Assembly (NCBI RefSeq): GCF_013520865.1
Contig: NZ_JACDXJ010000001.1
Coordinates: 1,665,001 to 1,729,000 of the forward strand
Length of the DNA stretch: 64,000 bases
From: Microvirga mediterraneensis
GTDB taxonomy: Bacteria > Pseudomonadota > Alphaproteobacteria > Rhizobiales > Beijerinckiaceae
Reading direction: 5' to 3'
Shown here: in pieces, positions 35,480-44,485 of the stretch
Layout: every line of letters begins with the position of its first letter
Numbering within the stretch: position 1 is the stretch's first letter
Notes under the pieces: generated by a model
Database searches by the model: none
What the model was told of the DNA's origin: nothing
The model's input: only the letters and a program-made list of their open reading frames with translations
Made by a program: the position numbers and the translations under genes

Positions 35480-35890
35480 ATGAATCAGTTTCTAATCACT
35501 CCGAATGTCGACGAGACCGGAGAGGGTACGAAATCCTACACGATCGGCGATCTCGCGCGCGAGTTCGGAGTGACCCTCCGGACCCTGCGCTTCTATGAGG
35601 ACCGCGGTCTCCTGTCCCCGCGCCGGGACGGGACGGCGCGCATCTACGACGCCCGCGATCGCGAGCGTCTTTCCGTTATCCTCAAGGGCAAGCAGCTCGG
35701 CTTCACGCTCACCGAGATCCGCGCCATGGTGGCCGAGGAGCGGTCGGGCGCCGGGGCGGCCATGAACCTCAAGCTCTCGCTCGATCAGATCGAAAGCCAG
35801 ATTCAGCATCTCGAACAGCAGAAGAAGGAGATCGAGGAGGCCTTGGCCGAGCTCCAGGCGCGCCGCGCCGGCCTCGCCGCCGCCGCCTGA
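35480..35890 (+). CDS. MerR family regulator, probably of beta-oxidation genes
   Basis: I use the ATG opening MNQFLITPNVDET, 137 aa. The winged HTH (about 22-90) reads YTIGDLAREFGVTLRTLRFY, then EDRGLLSPRRDG, followed by a dimerising coiled coil (EQQKKEIEEALAELQARR). It lacks the cysteines of metal-sensing MerR proteins. It precedes an acyl-CoA dehydrogenase, thiolase and FadJ-like gene, the setting of LiuR-type MerR regulators in proteobacteria. A terminator at 35927-35973 separates it from them. Confidence 0.85.
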   Translation: MNQFLITPNVDETGEGTKSYTIGDLAREFGVTLRTLRFYEDRGLLSPRRDGTARIYDARDRERLSVILKGKQLGFTLTEIRAMVAEERSGAGAAMNLKLSLDQIESQIQHLEQQKKEIEEALAELQARRAGLAAAA

Positions 35891-35926
35891 GCGGCCAGCG
35901 CTCTCTGCAAAACTCGAACCTTCTAG

Positions 35927-35973
35927 AACGCCCACTCGGGAGCATGGCCTTTGCCTGCTGACGGGTGGGCGTT
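35927..35973 (+). terminator. Hairpin terminator after the merR-like gene
   Basis: AACGCCCAC (35927-35935) pairs perfectly with GTGGGCGTT (35965-35973); the loop is 29 nt with internal pairing. A short T-rich stretch (GCCGTTTG) follows. Confidence 0.5.
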
Positions 35974-36239
35974 GCCGTTTGTCAGGGGGAGCCTGCGCCG
36001 CCCTCGCCAGGGAGGATGATGCCCACCCCGTCCTCGCCAGCCATCCTGCTTCTGTGAGGCGCAGCGCTTTTCCGGTCGAGATCACCGGGATGGTGATGAC
36101 CTGAAAGGGAGCGGGCAGGGCATTGCCAGCGTTCCACTGACGAGCGGCGCCTCTCGACTGACCGGAGCGGCGGCCTGGCGGAAAACCGCCTTTGTCGCTT
36201 CCACCAAAGATATTCGACCCTACCTCTTTCCAAAACGGC

Positions 36240-36265
36240 GATATAGTTTATATGTGAACTATATC
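36240..36265. promoter_or_regulatory. Perfect 9-bp-arm palindrome upstream of the beta-oxidation genes
   Basis: GATATAGTT-N8-AACTATATC in an otherwise GC-rich context, 60 bp before the acyl-CoA dehydrogenase ATG. Best read as an operator for a dimeric regulator. It differs from the MerR-type repeat at 35393-35421, so it may be bound by a different protein. Confidence 0.6.
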
Positions 36266-36325
36266 TTTGGCCGGTGCGGATCCCTGCGGATTCTCGGCAC
36301 CGGAATCCGATCTGGGAGAGTCCGA

Positions 36326-38119
36326 ATGCCGGTCTACAAGGCCCCCGTCGAAGACGTCACATTCCTTCTGAACGACGTGTTCCCGATTGAGCGGTACAAC
36401 AATCTGCCCGGTTTCGCCGATGCGACGCCCGACATGGTCGAGACGATCCTCTCTGAGGGTGCCAAGCTGTGCGAGGAGGAGTTCGCGCCCCTGAACCTGT
36501 CCGGCGACCAGGAGGGCTGCACCCGCAATCCGGATGGCTCGGTGACGACGCCGAAGGGCTTCAAGGCGGCCTACGATGCCTATGCGGCGGGCGGTTGGAT
36601 GGGGCTCGCGGCGCCGGAGGAATACGGCGGGCAGGGACTTCCCTCCGTCCTGAACACCATCATGCAGGAATTCGTCTCCTCGGCGAACCTCGCGCTCGGC
36701 ATGTATCCGGGCCTGACCCAGGGAGCCATCGCGGCGCTCCTCGTGCACGGGACCGAGGAGCAGAAGCAGACCTATCTGCCGAAGATGGTGGAAGGCGCCT
36801 GGACCGGCACCATGAACCTCACCGAGCCCCATTGCGGCACGGACCTCGGCCTTCTCAAGACGAAGGCGGTGCCGAACGGCGACGGCTCCTACGCGATCTC
36901 CGGCACCAAGATCTTCATCTCGGCCGGCGAGCACGACATGGCTGAGAACATCGTCCATCTGGTGCTCGCCCGCATCGAAGGGGCGCCGGCCGGCACCAAG
37001 GGCATCTCGCTCTTCGTCGTGCCGAAGGTCCTCGTGAATGAGGACGGATCCCTCGGCGATCGCAACGGCGTCTCCTGCGGCTCCCTCGAGCACAAGATGG
37101 GCATCCACGGCAACGCCACATGCGTGATGAACTACGACGGCGCGAAGGGCTGGCTCGTCGGCGAGGCGAACCGCGGTCTCAACGCGATGTTCGTCATGAT
37201 GAACGAGGCGCGGCTCGCGGTCGGCGTCCAGGGATTGTCGCAGTCCGAGGTCGCGTATCAGAACGCCGTGACCTATGCGAAGGACCGCCTCCAGGGCCGT
37301 TCGCTCACGGGTGCGAAGTTCCCCGACAAGCCGGCCGATCCGATCATCGTGCATCCGGATGTGCGCCGCACGCTTCTCTCGATCAAGGCCTTCAACGAGG
37401 CGGCGCGCGCGCTCGTCGTCTGGACGGGCCTCAACAGCGATATCGCGCATCGCTCGTCCGACGATGCGCAGCGCCAGACCGCCGAAGACTACATGGGCCT
37501 GATGACGCCTGTGGTGAAAGGCGTTCTGACGGATCTCGGCTTCGACAATGCGGTCAAGGCGCAGCAGATGTTCGGCGGCCACGGCTATATCGAGGAATGG
37601 GGCATGTCGCAGTTCGTGCGCGATGCCCGCATCGCCATGATCTACGAGGGCGCCAACGGCATTCAGGCCATGGACCTCGTCGGCCGCAAGCTCGGCAAGG
37701 ACGGCGGACGGGCCGTCATGAACTTCTTCAACGAGGTCGGCGCCTTCTGTCAGGAGAATGCCGGCGACGAGACCATGAAGGCCTACATCGCTCCCCTGCA
37801 GCAGGGTCTCGGCCACCTGCAGCAGGCGACCATGTGGTTCATGCAGAACGCCATGGCGAAGCCCGACAACGCGGGTGCTGGCGCCACAGACTACATGCAC
37901 CTCTTCGGCCTCGTGGCCCTGGGCTACATGTGGGCCAGGATCGCGAAGGCCGCACAGACGAAGAAGGCTCAGGGCAACGGCGTCGCGGCCAAGATGGATG
38001 CGAAACTGCTTACGGGCCGCTTCTTCATGGAGCGCATGATGCCTGAGACCGGGATGCGCCTCGCGCGCATTTCCGCCGGTGCGGACACCACCATGGCGCT
38101 GCCGATGGAAGCCTTCTAA
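36326..38119 (+). CDS. Acyl-CoA dehydrogenase (FadE/DmdC-like), 597 aa
   Basis: Start at MPVYKAPVEDVTF with GGGAGAG upstream; the longer frame to 36254 crosses the operator. It is the roughly 600-aa type with an extra C-terminal domain. Landmarks are FLNDVFP near the N terminus, GTMNLTEPHCGTDLGLLKTK (FAD/substrate loop), HKMGIHGNATC, and FGGHGYIEEWGMSQFVRDAR with YEGANGIQ, the catalytic-base region. It performs the first oxidation of acyl-CoA. It is transcribed with thiolase and FadJ-like genes downstream. A 646-aa antisense ORF is a shadow. Confidence 0.9.
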   Translation: MPVYKAPVEDVTFLLNDVFPIERYNNLPGFADATPDMVETILSEGAKLCEEEFAPLNLSGDQEGCTRNPDGSVTTPKGFKAAYDAYAAGGWMGLAAPEEYGGQGLPSVLNTIMQEFVSSANLALGMYPGLTQGAIAALLVHGTEEQKQTYLPKMVEGAWTGTMNLTEPHCGTDLGLLKTKAVPNGDGSYAISGTKIFISAGEHDMAENIVHLVLARIEGAPAGTKGISLFVVPKVLVNEDGSLGDRNGVSCGSLEHKMGIHGNATCVMNYDGAKGWLVGEANRGLNAMFVMMNEARLAVGVQGLSQSEVAYQNAVTYAKDRLQGRSLTGAKFPDKPADPIIVHPDVRRTLLSIKAFNEAARALVVWTGLNSDIAHRSSDDAQRQTAEDYMGLMTPVVKGVLTDLGFDNAVKAQQMFGGHGYIEEWGMSQFVRDARIAMIYEGANGIQAMDLVGRKLGKDGGRAVMNFFNEVGAFCQENAGDETMKAYIAPLQQGLGHLQQATMWFMQNAMAKPDNAGAGATDYMHLFGLVALGYMWARIAKAAQTKKAQGNGVAAKMDAKLLTGRFFMERMMPETGMRLARISAGADTTMALPMEAF

Positions 38120-38256
38120 CCGACAAGTGTCATCCCGGCCGGAGCGTGAGCGAAGAGCCGGGATCGCATGACGAGTATAGTGCCTCATTCTGATAACGAT
38201 CCCGGGTCGCGCTTCGCTTGCCCGGGATGACGCTCAAATAAAGCTGGGAGACCGCC
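38120..38256. repeat. Palindromic intergenic repeat in the beta-oxidation operon
   Basis: GTCATCCCGG ... GAGCCGGGATCGC on the left and GATCCCGGGTCGCGC ... GCCCGGGATGAC on the right form a long imperfect palindrome. It may attenuate or stabilise the transcript between the dehydrogenase and thiolase genes. Confidence 0.6.
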
Positions 38257-39465
38257 ATGGCTGAAGCCTATATCTACGACGCTGTTCGCACGCCGCGCGG
38301 GCGCGGCAAGCCGGATGGGTCATTGCACGAGGTTCCGGCGGTCGATCTCGCCGTGACGGCGCTCGATGCGATCCGCAAGCGCAACGATCTCGATCCCATG
38401 CTGGTGGAGGACGTGGTGCTCGGCTGCGTCGACCCGGTCGGCGAGGCCGGCGGCGACATTGCGCGCGCGGCGGCCCTAAAGGCAGGTTTCGGCAAGGAAG
38501 TGCCGGGCGTGCAGATCAACCGCTTCTGCGCCTCGGGCCTGGATGCGGTGAATTTCGCCGCCGCGCAGATCATGTCCGGCATGAAGGACATCGCCATCGG
38601 CGGCGGCGTCGAATCCATGAGCCGCATCGGCATGGGAGCATCGGGCGGCGCATGGCCGGTCGATCCCGGCATCGCCATTCCCACCTATTTTCTTCCGCAG
38701 GGCATCTCGGCCGATCTGATCGCCACGAAATACGGTTTCTCGCGCGATGACGTGGATGCCTATGCGGTCGAGTCGCAGAAGCGCGCCGCGAAGGCCTGGG
38801 ACGAGGGGCGCTTCACGAAATCCGTCGTGCCCGTGAAGGATGTCAACGGCATCACGATCCTGTCCAGGGACGAGCACATGCGGCCGCAGACCGACATGCA
38901 GTCGCTCGGGCAGCTGAAAGCCGCCTTCGTGCAGATGGGCGAGATGGGAGGTTTCGACGCGGTGGCCATCGCGGCCCATCCGGACGTGGAATTCGTCAAC
39001 CACGTGCATCACGCCGGCAATTCGTCTGGCATCGTGGACGGCGCCGCTGCCGTTCTCGTCGGCAGCAAGGAGGGCGGCGCGAAGGCAGGCCTGAAGCCGC
39101 GCGCGCGCCTCAAAGGCTTCGCCTCCATCGGCTCGGACCTCGCGCTCATGCTCACCGGCCCCATCGACGTGTCGGAACTCGCTTTGCGCAAGGCCGGCAT
39201 GACGAAGGACGATATCGACCTCTTCGAGATCAACGAGGCGTTCTCCTCCGTGGTGCTGCGCTACATGCAGGCCATGGATCTCGATCCGGCCAAGGTCAAC
39301 GTGAACGGTGGCGCCATCGCGATGGGCCATCCGCTCGGCGCCACCGGCGCCATGATTCTCGGGACGGTACTCGACGAACTGGAACGCACGAACAAGCAGA
39401 CGGCCCTGATCACGCTGTGCGTCGCCGCCGGCATGGGCACGGCTGCGATCATCGAGCGGGTTTGA
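38257..39465 (+). CDS. fadA: Acetyl-CoA C-acyltransferase (thiolase, FadA-type)
   Basis: A 402-aa thiolase with the acylated Cys in [13 protein letters not shown] (about residue 91), GHPLGATGA and the second active Cys in CVAAGMGTA near the end. NEAFSS and the HHAGNSSGI loop are also conserved. It cleaves 3-ketoacyl-CoA to acetyl-CoA and shortened acyl-CoA. It lies between the acyl-CoA dehydrogenase and the FadJ-like enzyme, 24 bp from the latter, completing a beta-oxidation module. Confidence 0.93.
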   Translation: MAEAYIYDAVRTPRGRGKPDGSLHEVPAVDLAVTALDAIRKRNDLDPMLVEDVVLGCVDPVGEAGGDIARAAALKAGFGKEVPGVQINRFCASGLDAVNFAAAQIMSGMKDIAIGGGVESMSRIGMGASGGAWPVDPGIAIPTYFLPQGISADLIATKYGFSRDDVDAYAVESQKRAAKAWDEGRFTKSVVPVKDVNGITILSRDEHMRPQTDMQSLGQLKAAFVQMGEMGGFDAVAIAAHPDVEFVNHVHHAGNSSGIVDGAAAVLVGSKEGGAKAGLKPRARLKGFASIGSDLALMLTGPIDVSELALRKAGMTKDDIDLFEINEAFSSVVLRYMQAMDLDPAKVNVNGGAIAMGHPLGATGAMILGTVLDELERTNKQTALITLCVAAGMGTAAIIERV

Positions 39466-39489
39466 GACAGCGGGAAGGGGAGAAGCATC

Positions 39490-41697
39490 ATGACGAATTT
39501 CACCAATTTCCGCTTCGAGATCGATTCCGACGGCATCGCGCTTGCGACCTGGGACATGCCCGGTCGCTCCATGAACGTGATCACGCCCGAAGTGATGGGA
39601 GAGCTGGAGCGGATCATCGAGACGGTCGCCGGCGATGAGGCGATCAAGGGCTGCGTCATCACCTCCGGCAAGGAGGCATTCTCGGGCGGCGCCGATCTCA
39701 CCATGCTCCAGGGACTCGGCGCCGAATACGGACGCCTCGCGAAGGAGAAGGGCGAAGAGACCGCCATGCAGTTCTTCTTCGAGGAATCGCGCAAGCTCTC
39801 GCTGCTTTATCGCCGTCTCGAAACGAGCGGCAAGCCTTTCGCCGCCGCCATCCACGGCGTGTGTCTCGGCGGTGCCTTCGAGCTGGCGCTTGCCTGTCAC
39901 TTCCGTGTTCTGTCTGACGTGGATGCTACCCGGGTGGGCCTGCCCGAGGTGAAGGTCGGGCTATTCCCCGGCGCCGGGGGCACGCAGCGCGTGGCGCGCC
40001 TCATGCAGACGGGCGATGCCCTGCAGATGCTGTTCAAAGGCGAGCAGCTCCGCCCGCTCATGGCGCGCAACATGGGTCTCGTCCATGCGGTCGCCCCGCG
40101 CGACCAGATCGTGCAGGCGGCGAAGGACTGGATCAAGCAAGGCGGTTCCGCCGTCGCAGCCTGGGACCAGAAGGGCTACAAGCTGCCTTCCAACAAGGTC
40201 TATTCTGCGGCCGGCATGCAGATCTGGCCGCCGGCGAACGCCATCTACCGCCGCGAGACGCAGGACAATTACCCGGCAATCCGCGCAATCCTCGAATCCG
40301 TCTACCAGGGACTGCAGCTGCCGATGGATCTCGCCCTGAAGGTGGAATCGCGGTGGTTCGCCAAGATCCTGCGCTCGAAGGAGGCGGCGGCGATGATCCG
40401 CACGCTCTTCATCTCCATGCAGGATCTCAACAAGGGCGCCCGCCGTCCCAAGGACGTGCCGCCGACGAGCCTGAAGAAGGTGGGCGTGGTCGGCGCGGGC
40501 TTCATGGGCGCGAGCGTCGCCTATGTCACGGCCCATGCGGGTCTCGAGGTCGTGCTCATCGACCGCGACATGGAGGCCGCCGAGAAGGGCAAGGCCCATT
40601 CGCACAAGCTCATGTCGGACCAGATCATGAAGGGGCGCGCCAAGACGGCGGATCGCGATGCGCTGTTGTCCCGCATCACGCCATCGGCCGATTACGGCGA
40701 TCTCGCCGATTGCGATCTCGTCATCGAGGCCGTGTTCGAGGACCCCAAGGTCAAGGCCGAGGTGATCGGGAAGGTGGAGGCCGCGATCCGGCCCGATTGC
40801 ATCTTCGCGTCCAACACCTCGACCCTGCCGATCTCGGGTCTCGCCAGGCAATCGAAGAAGCCCGAGCAGTTCATCGGCATCCATTTCTTCTCGCCCGTCG
40901 AGAAGATGATGCTGGTCGAGATCATCATGGGCAAGGAAACCGGCGACACGGCACTTGCCACCGCGCTCGACTATGTGCGCCTGATCAAGAAGACGCCGAT
41001 CGTCGTCAACGACTCGCGCGGCTTCTTCGCCAATCGCTGCGTGCTCGCCTATATCCTCGAGGGCCATCTCATGTTCACCGAGGGGCTGCCCGCGGCCATG
41101 ATCGAGCAGGCTGGCAAGCAGGCCGGCATGCCGGTCGGCCCGCTCTCGCTCAACGACGAGGTCGGAGTCGATCTCGGCCTCAAGATCCTGCGCGCCACCA
41201 AGGCCCAGCTGGGCGAAGCGTCCATCGTGCCGCAGCAGGAGCAGCTGCTCGCGACCCTCGTGGAGAAGGAAGGACGCCTCGGCCGCAAGAACCGCAAAGG
41301 CTTCTACGATTATCCCGAGGGTGGGCAGAAGCGCCTCTGGCCTAACCTGAAGGACCTTCAGGCGAAACACGTGGAGGCTGAGCTGGTCGACATGCAGGAG
41401 CTGAAGCAGCGCCTGCTCGTCACGCAGGCCCTGGAGGCCGCGCGCACCTTCGAGGAGGGCGTGATCACCGATCCGCGCGAGGCGGATGTGGGCTCCATCC
41501 TCGGCTTCGGCTTCGCTCCCTATACGGGCGGCGCGCTCTCCTACATCGACTTCATGGGAGCAAAGGCCTTCGTTGAATTGTGCCGGAGCCTGCAGGCGAA
41601 GCACGGCGACCGTTTCGCGCCGCCGAAGATCCTGCTCGACATGGCAGCCTCCGGCGACACGTTCTACGGTCGCGCCGGGGCGAGGAAGGCGGCTTAA
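39490..41697 (+). CDS. fadJ: Bifunctional enoyl-CoA hydratase / 3-hydroxyacyl-CoA dehydrogenase (FadJ/FadB-type)
   Basis: A 735-aa fusion. The hydratase domain (about 1-190) has the oxyanion region SGGADLTML and [16 protein letters not shown]. The dehydrogenase Rossmann motif [14 protein letters not shown] starts at about 330, with the catalytic His in [12 protein letters not shown]; two C-terminal HAD domains follow. It carries out the second and third beta-oxidation steps. An AAGGGGAGAAG ribosome site precedes the ATG. Confidence 0.92.
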   Translation: MTNFTNFRFEIDSDGIALATWDMPGRSMNVITPEVMGELERIIETVAGDEAIKGCVITSGKEAFSGGADLTMLQGLGAEYGRLAKEKGEETAMQFFFEESRKLSLLYRRLETSGKPFAAAIHGVCLGGAFELALACHFRVLSDVDATRVGLPEVKVGLFPGAGGTQRVARLMQTGDALQMLFKGEQLRPLMARNMGLVHAVAPRDQIVQAAKDWIKQGGSAVAAWDQKGYKLPSNKVYSAAGMQIWPPANAIYRRETQDNYPAIRAILESVYQGLQLPMDLALKVESRWFAKILRSKEAAAMIRTLFISMQDLNKGARRPKDVPPTSLKKVGVVGAGFMGASVAYVTAHAGLEVVLIDRDMEAAEKGKAHSHKLMSDQIMKGRAKTADRDALLSRITPSADYGDLADCDLVIEAVFEDPKVKAEVIGKVEAAIRPDCIFASNTSTLPISGLARQSKKPEQFIGIHFFSPVEKMMLVEIIMGKETGDTALATALDYVRLIKKTPIVVNDSRGFFANRCVLAYILEGHLMFTEGLPAAMIEQAGKQAGMPVGPLSLNDEVGVDLGLKILRATKAQLGEASIVPQQEQLLATLVEKEGRLGRKNRKGFYDYPEGGQKRLWPNLKDLQAKHVEAELVDMQELKQRLLVTQALEAARTFEEGVITDPREADVGSILGFGFAPYTGGALSYIDFMGAKAFVELCRSLQAKHGDRFAPPKILLDMAASGDTFYGRAGARKAA

Positions 41698-41815
41698 ACG
41701 TCTCCTGCTCCACGTCATCACCGGCCTTGGCCGGTGATCCCGATTGATTGAGGCGGCAACGCTTCTCCAATCGGGATGGCCGGGACAAGCCCGGCCATGA
41801 CGTGAAGCGTGCCAT
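41698..41815. repeat. Palindromic repeat downstream of the fadJ-like gene
   Basis: ATCACCGGCC-TT-GGCCGGTGAT is an inverted repeat, and GGCCGGGACAAGCCCGGCC forms a second hairpin. ATCCCGATTGATTG ... CCAATCGGGAT is a third pair. Likely ends the beta-oxidation transcript. Confidence 0.6.
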
Positions 41816-41883
41816 CGCGAAAGCTTGACCGATGCTTCGTCGCGTCACATGACTCGGAGGAAGCGACCGGGAGGAGCCTATCC

Positions 41884-42393
41884 ATGAAATCGCACTTTGC
41901 CATGATGGCGGGCTACAATGCTTGGTGCAACGAGCGCGTCTATGACGTCGCTGCGCAGCTCTCGGACGCCGATTATCGCGCGGACCGTGGGGCCTTCTTC
42001 AAATCGGTCCACGGCACCCTGAACCATCTCCTCGCCACCGACCGGATCTGGATGAAGCGTTTCACCGGCCAGGGCGAGGCGCCGAACCGGCTCGATGCGA
42101 TCCTGTTCGAGAATCTGGGAGACCTTCGGGACGCGCGCCGGAGGGAAGACGAGCGGATCGCCGCCTATATCGACGGCCTGTCCGACGACGATCTCGCAGG
42201 CCGCATCCGCTACAAGACGATCACGAACCCGGCGGAGATCGAACAGCCGCTCGCACCGGCCCTGATCCATCTTTTCAATCATCAGACGCACCATCGCGGG
42301 CAGGTGCATTGCCTGTTGACGGGCTTCGATCTTGATGCGCCCGCCCTCGATCTCATCCTGTTTCAGCGCCAGACCGGGATAGGCCTCGCATGA
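41884..42393 (+). CDS. DinB family protein, 169 aa
   Basis: Start at MKSHFAMMAGYNAWCN. A four-helix-bundle DinB protein with metal-ligand histidines in GTLNHLLATDRIW (about 45-57) and LFNHQTHHRGQ (about 135). DinB-like proteins often act as metal- or thiol-dependent transferases; the substrate here is unknown. The stop overlaps the thioesterase ATG (ATGA). There is no SOS box upstream, so the family name does not imply damage induction. Confidence 0.87.
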   Translation: MKSHFAMMAGYNAWCNERVYDVAAQLSDADYRADRGAFFKSVHGTLNHLLATDRIWMKRFTGQGEAPNRLDAILFENLGDLRDARRREDERIAAYIDGLSDDDLAGRIRYKTITNPAEIEQPLAPALIHLFNHQTHHRGQVHCLLTGFDLDAPALDLILFQRQTGIGLA

Positions 42394-42938
42394 ACCTGTG
42401 GCTGCGCGTCCTTCACCTGATCGTCACCTCGTTCTTCCGGCCGAGGCTCGATCCGGTGCGGGACGTGTCGCGCCTGACGTACCGGGTCTGGCCGCATGAC
42501 CTCGACACCTCGCTCCACATGAACAATGGGCGCTACTGGTCGCTCATGGATCTCGGCCGCTCCGACATCATGATCCGGTCAGGCCTGTGGCGGCCCATCC
42601 TCAGGCACGGCTGGGTGCCGGTGGTGGGCGCGGGGCAGATCCGGTTCCGGCGGGAGCTCAGGCCCTTCCGGCCCTTCACCCTCGAAACCCGCATCCTCAC
42701 CTGGTCCGACAGCCATGTGGTGATGGAGCATCGGCTGGTTTCGACCGCCCGGGACGGTAGCCCCATCCTCAACGCCATCGCCCTTGTCCGGGCCGGGATC
42801 TACGACCGCCGCGAGAGGAGCTTCGTCCCCATGAGCCGCCTGCTCGCAGAGGTCGGCATCCAGGAGAGGGCGCCCGCGGCGTCGCCCGAGGTCGAGGCTT
42901 TCCTCGTGGCCGAAGAAGCGTTGAAGAGCGCCGCCTGA
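42390..42938 (+). CDS. Acyl-CoA thioesterase, 4HBT/THEM6-like hot-dog fold
   Basis: A 182-aa protein with the hot-dog fold pattern: YRVWPHDLDTSLHMNNGRYW carries the Asp and Asn/His of the 4-hydroxybenzoyl-CoA thioesterase family (THEM6-like). The N-terminal hydrophobic segment (LWLRVLHLIVTSFF) could anchor it to membrane. Coupled to the DinB gene by an overlap. A role in acyl-CoA turnover fits the neighbouring beta-oxidation genes, but that is inference. Confidence 0.82.
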   Translation: MNLWLRVLHLIVTSFFRPRLDPVRDVSRLTYRVWPHDLDTSLHMNNGRYWSLMDLGRSDIMIRSGLWRPILRHGWVPVVGAGQIRFRRELRPFRPFTLETRILTWSDSHVVMEHRLVSTARDGSPILNAIALVRAGIYDRRERSFVPMSRLLAEVGIQERAPAASPEVEAFLVAEEALKSAA

Positions 42939-42984
42939 TGGTCCAAGGTGGGGCACCCGTTTCAGCTACCGGCGAACCGAACCC

Positions 42985-43608
42985 ATGCCCCGCACCATCG
43001 ATTACTACTTCTCCCTCGTGAGTCCCTGGGCCTATATCGGCCATGCGCCCTTCATGGAGGTCGCGCAGAAGCATGGGGTCGAGGTCAATTTCAAGCCCGT
43101 CTTCCTTGGGCGTGTCTTCTCGGAAACCGGCGGCCTGCCGCTCGCCCAGCGCCATCCGGCGCGGCAGCGCTACCGGATCGTGGAACTGCAGCGCTGGCGC
43201 GAGAAGCGCGGCCTGACCTTCAACATCAATCCGAAGCATTGGCCCTTCGACGTGAACCTCGCCGACCGCTTCGTCATCGCGATAACGGCCTCCGGCCGCA
43301 GCCCGGATGCTTTCCTGCGCCGGGCCTTCGCGGCCATTTGGGAGGAGGAGCGTGACCTGGGTGATCCGCTCGTCCTGTCCGAGCTGGCCGAGCAGGCGGG
43401 GCTCGACTCGTCGGCTCTCATGGACGTGGTGACCGGCAGCACCACGGAGGCGATCTATGCCCTCAACCTCGAGAACGCCGTCGCGGGCGACGTCTTCGGC
43501 TCCCCGGCCTATGTGCTCGACGGCGAGGTGTTCTGGGGGCAGGACCGGCTCGAACTGCTCGACGATGCGCTGAGCTCCGGACGCGCGCCCTATACGCCGA
43601 ACGCCTGA
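42985..43608 (+). CDS. 2-hydroxychromene-2-carboxylate isomerase family (DsbA-fold)
   Basis: A 207-aa thioredoxin-fold protein. The active-site region reads DYYFSLVSPWAYIGH, with Ser at the position glutathione-dependent kappa-GST-type isomerases use, instead of the DsbA CxxC. The C-terminal GSPAYVLDGEVFWGQDRL is the cis-Pro and substrate region. The reaction is glutathione-dependent isomerisation in naphthalene-type pathways; here the true substrate is unknown because no such pathway is present in the window. Confidence 0.85.
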   Translation: MPRTIDYYFSLVSPWAYIGHAPFMEVAQKHGVEVNFKPVFLGRVFSETGGLPLAQRHPARQRYRIVELQRWREKRGLTFNINPKHWPFDVNLADRFVIAITASGRSPDAFLRRAFAAIWEEERDLGDPLVLSELAEQAGLDSSALMDVVTGSTTEAIYALNLENAVAGDVFGSPAYVLDGEVFWGQDRLELLDDALSSGRAPYTPNA

Positions 43609-43615
43609 CGGCCCC

Positions 43616-44314
43616 ATGCGGACCATCGGACTCATCGGCGGCATGAGCTGGGAAAGCTCGGCCGAATATTACCGCATCATCAATCAGGAGGTGAACCGGC
43701 GGCTCGGCGGCGTGCGCTCGGCGCAATGCCTGATGTATTCGGTCGATTTCGAGGACATCAAGCGCCTGCAGCACGAGGGCGATTGGGACAGCCTCGCAGA
43801 GGCGATGAGGAAGGCCGCCCTGCGCCTGGAGCGCGGCGGGGCGGACTTCATCGTCCTGTGCACCAACACCATGCACCGGGTCGCCGATGCGATTTCATCG
43901 GCCGTGAACCTTCCGCTGCTTCACATCGCGGATCCCACGGCCGACAGGATCAGGGCTGCCGGATTCCATCGGATCGGCCTTCTCGGCACGGCCTTCACCA
44001 TGGAGCAGGATTTCTACAAGGGCCGCCTGCTCGAGCGCCACGGGCTCGACGTGATCGTGCCGGACGAAGCGGACCGGCGGATCGTGCACGAGATCATCTA
44101 CAAGGAACTCGTGCTCGGGATCGTCAGTCCGGAATCGCGCCAAGCCTACCGGGAGATCATCGCGCGCCTGGTCGAACGCGGCGCGCAAGCGGTCATTCTC
44201 GGCTGCACAGAAATTATGCTGCTGGTCTCGCCCGAGGACAGCGCCGTGCCCCTGTTCGACACCACGACGATCCACGCGGTCGCGGCGGTAGATGAGGCGC
44301 TGAAGTCGGATTGA
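43616..44314 (+). CDS. Aspartate/glutamate racemase family protein
   Basis: A 232-aa protein with IGLIGGMSWESSAEYYRIIN at the start, catalytic Cys pair VLCTNTMH (about 82) and LGCTEI (about 197), both present. YgeA/RacX-type members racemise broad amino acids. The gene begins 7 bp after the isomerase stop, so the two may be co-transcribed; no functional link is evident. Confidence 0.9.
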   Translation: MRTIGLIGGMSWESSAEYYRIINQEVNRRLGGVRSAQCLMYSVDFEDIKRLQHEGDWDSLAEAMRKAALRLERGGADFIVLCTNTMHRVADAISSAVNLPLLHIADPTADRIRAAGFHRIGLLGTAFTMEQDFYKGRLLERHGLDVIVPDEADRRIVHEIIYKELVLGIVSPESRQAYREIIARLVERGAQAVILGCTEIMLLVSPEDSAVPLFDTTTIHAVAAVDEALKSD

Positions 44315-44349
44315 AGCGCTCCGCTGTCATCCCCGGCGGTCCGCAGGAC

Positions 44350-44427
44350 CGGGAAGGGGATCCACGATCAAGCGCCGAGCGATGGATTCCCTTCCCCTCC
44401 GCTGCGCTCCGGCCGGGAATGACACCG
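44350..44427. repeat. Palindromic intergenic repeat, family 2 copy C
   Basis: GGGAAGGGGATCC, then GCCGAGCGATGGATT, then CCCTTCCCCTCCGCTGCGCT and CCGGGAATGACACCG. Nearly the same as the copy at 24563-24640. It lies between the convergent racemase and kinase genes. Confidence 0.7.
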
Positions 44428-44485
44428 TCCCACGTCACCACCTTGCCGGATCGAACCCGGGGAGGTGATGACATGCGGTGGTGAC

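Larger units (their letters stand above)
35891..36325. other. 435-bp region between merR-like and acyl-CoA dehydrogenase genes
   Basis: Holds the merR terminator (35927-35973), the palindrome at 36240-36265 and a GGGAGAG ribosome site at about 36314. The minus-strand ORF 35982..36233 has no credible start or homology and I do not annotate it. Confidence 0.5.

Noticed and set aside
36248-38188. 646-aa minus-strand ORF over the acyl-CoA dehydrogenase
   Set aside because: Codon-bias shadow of a well-supported gene; low-complexity His/Arg-rich translation.
39961-41721. 586-aa minus-strand ORF over the fadJ-like gene
   Set aside because: Antisense shadow without homology.
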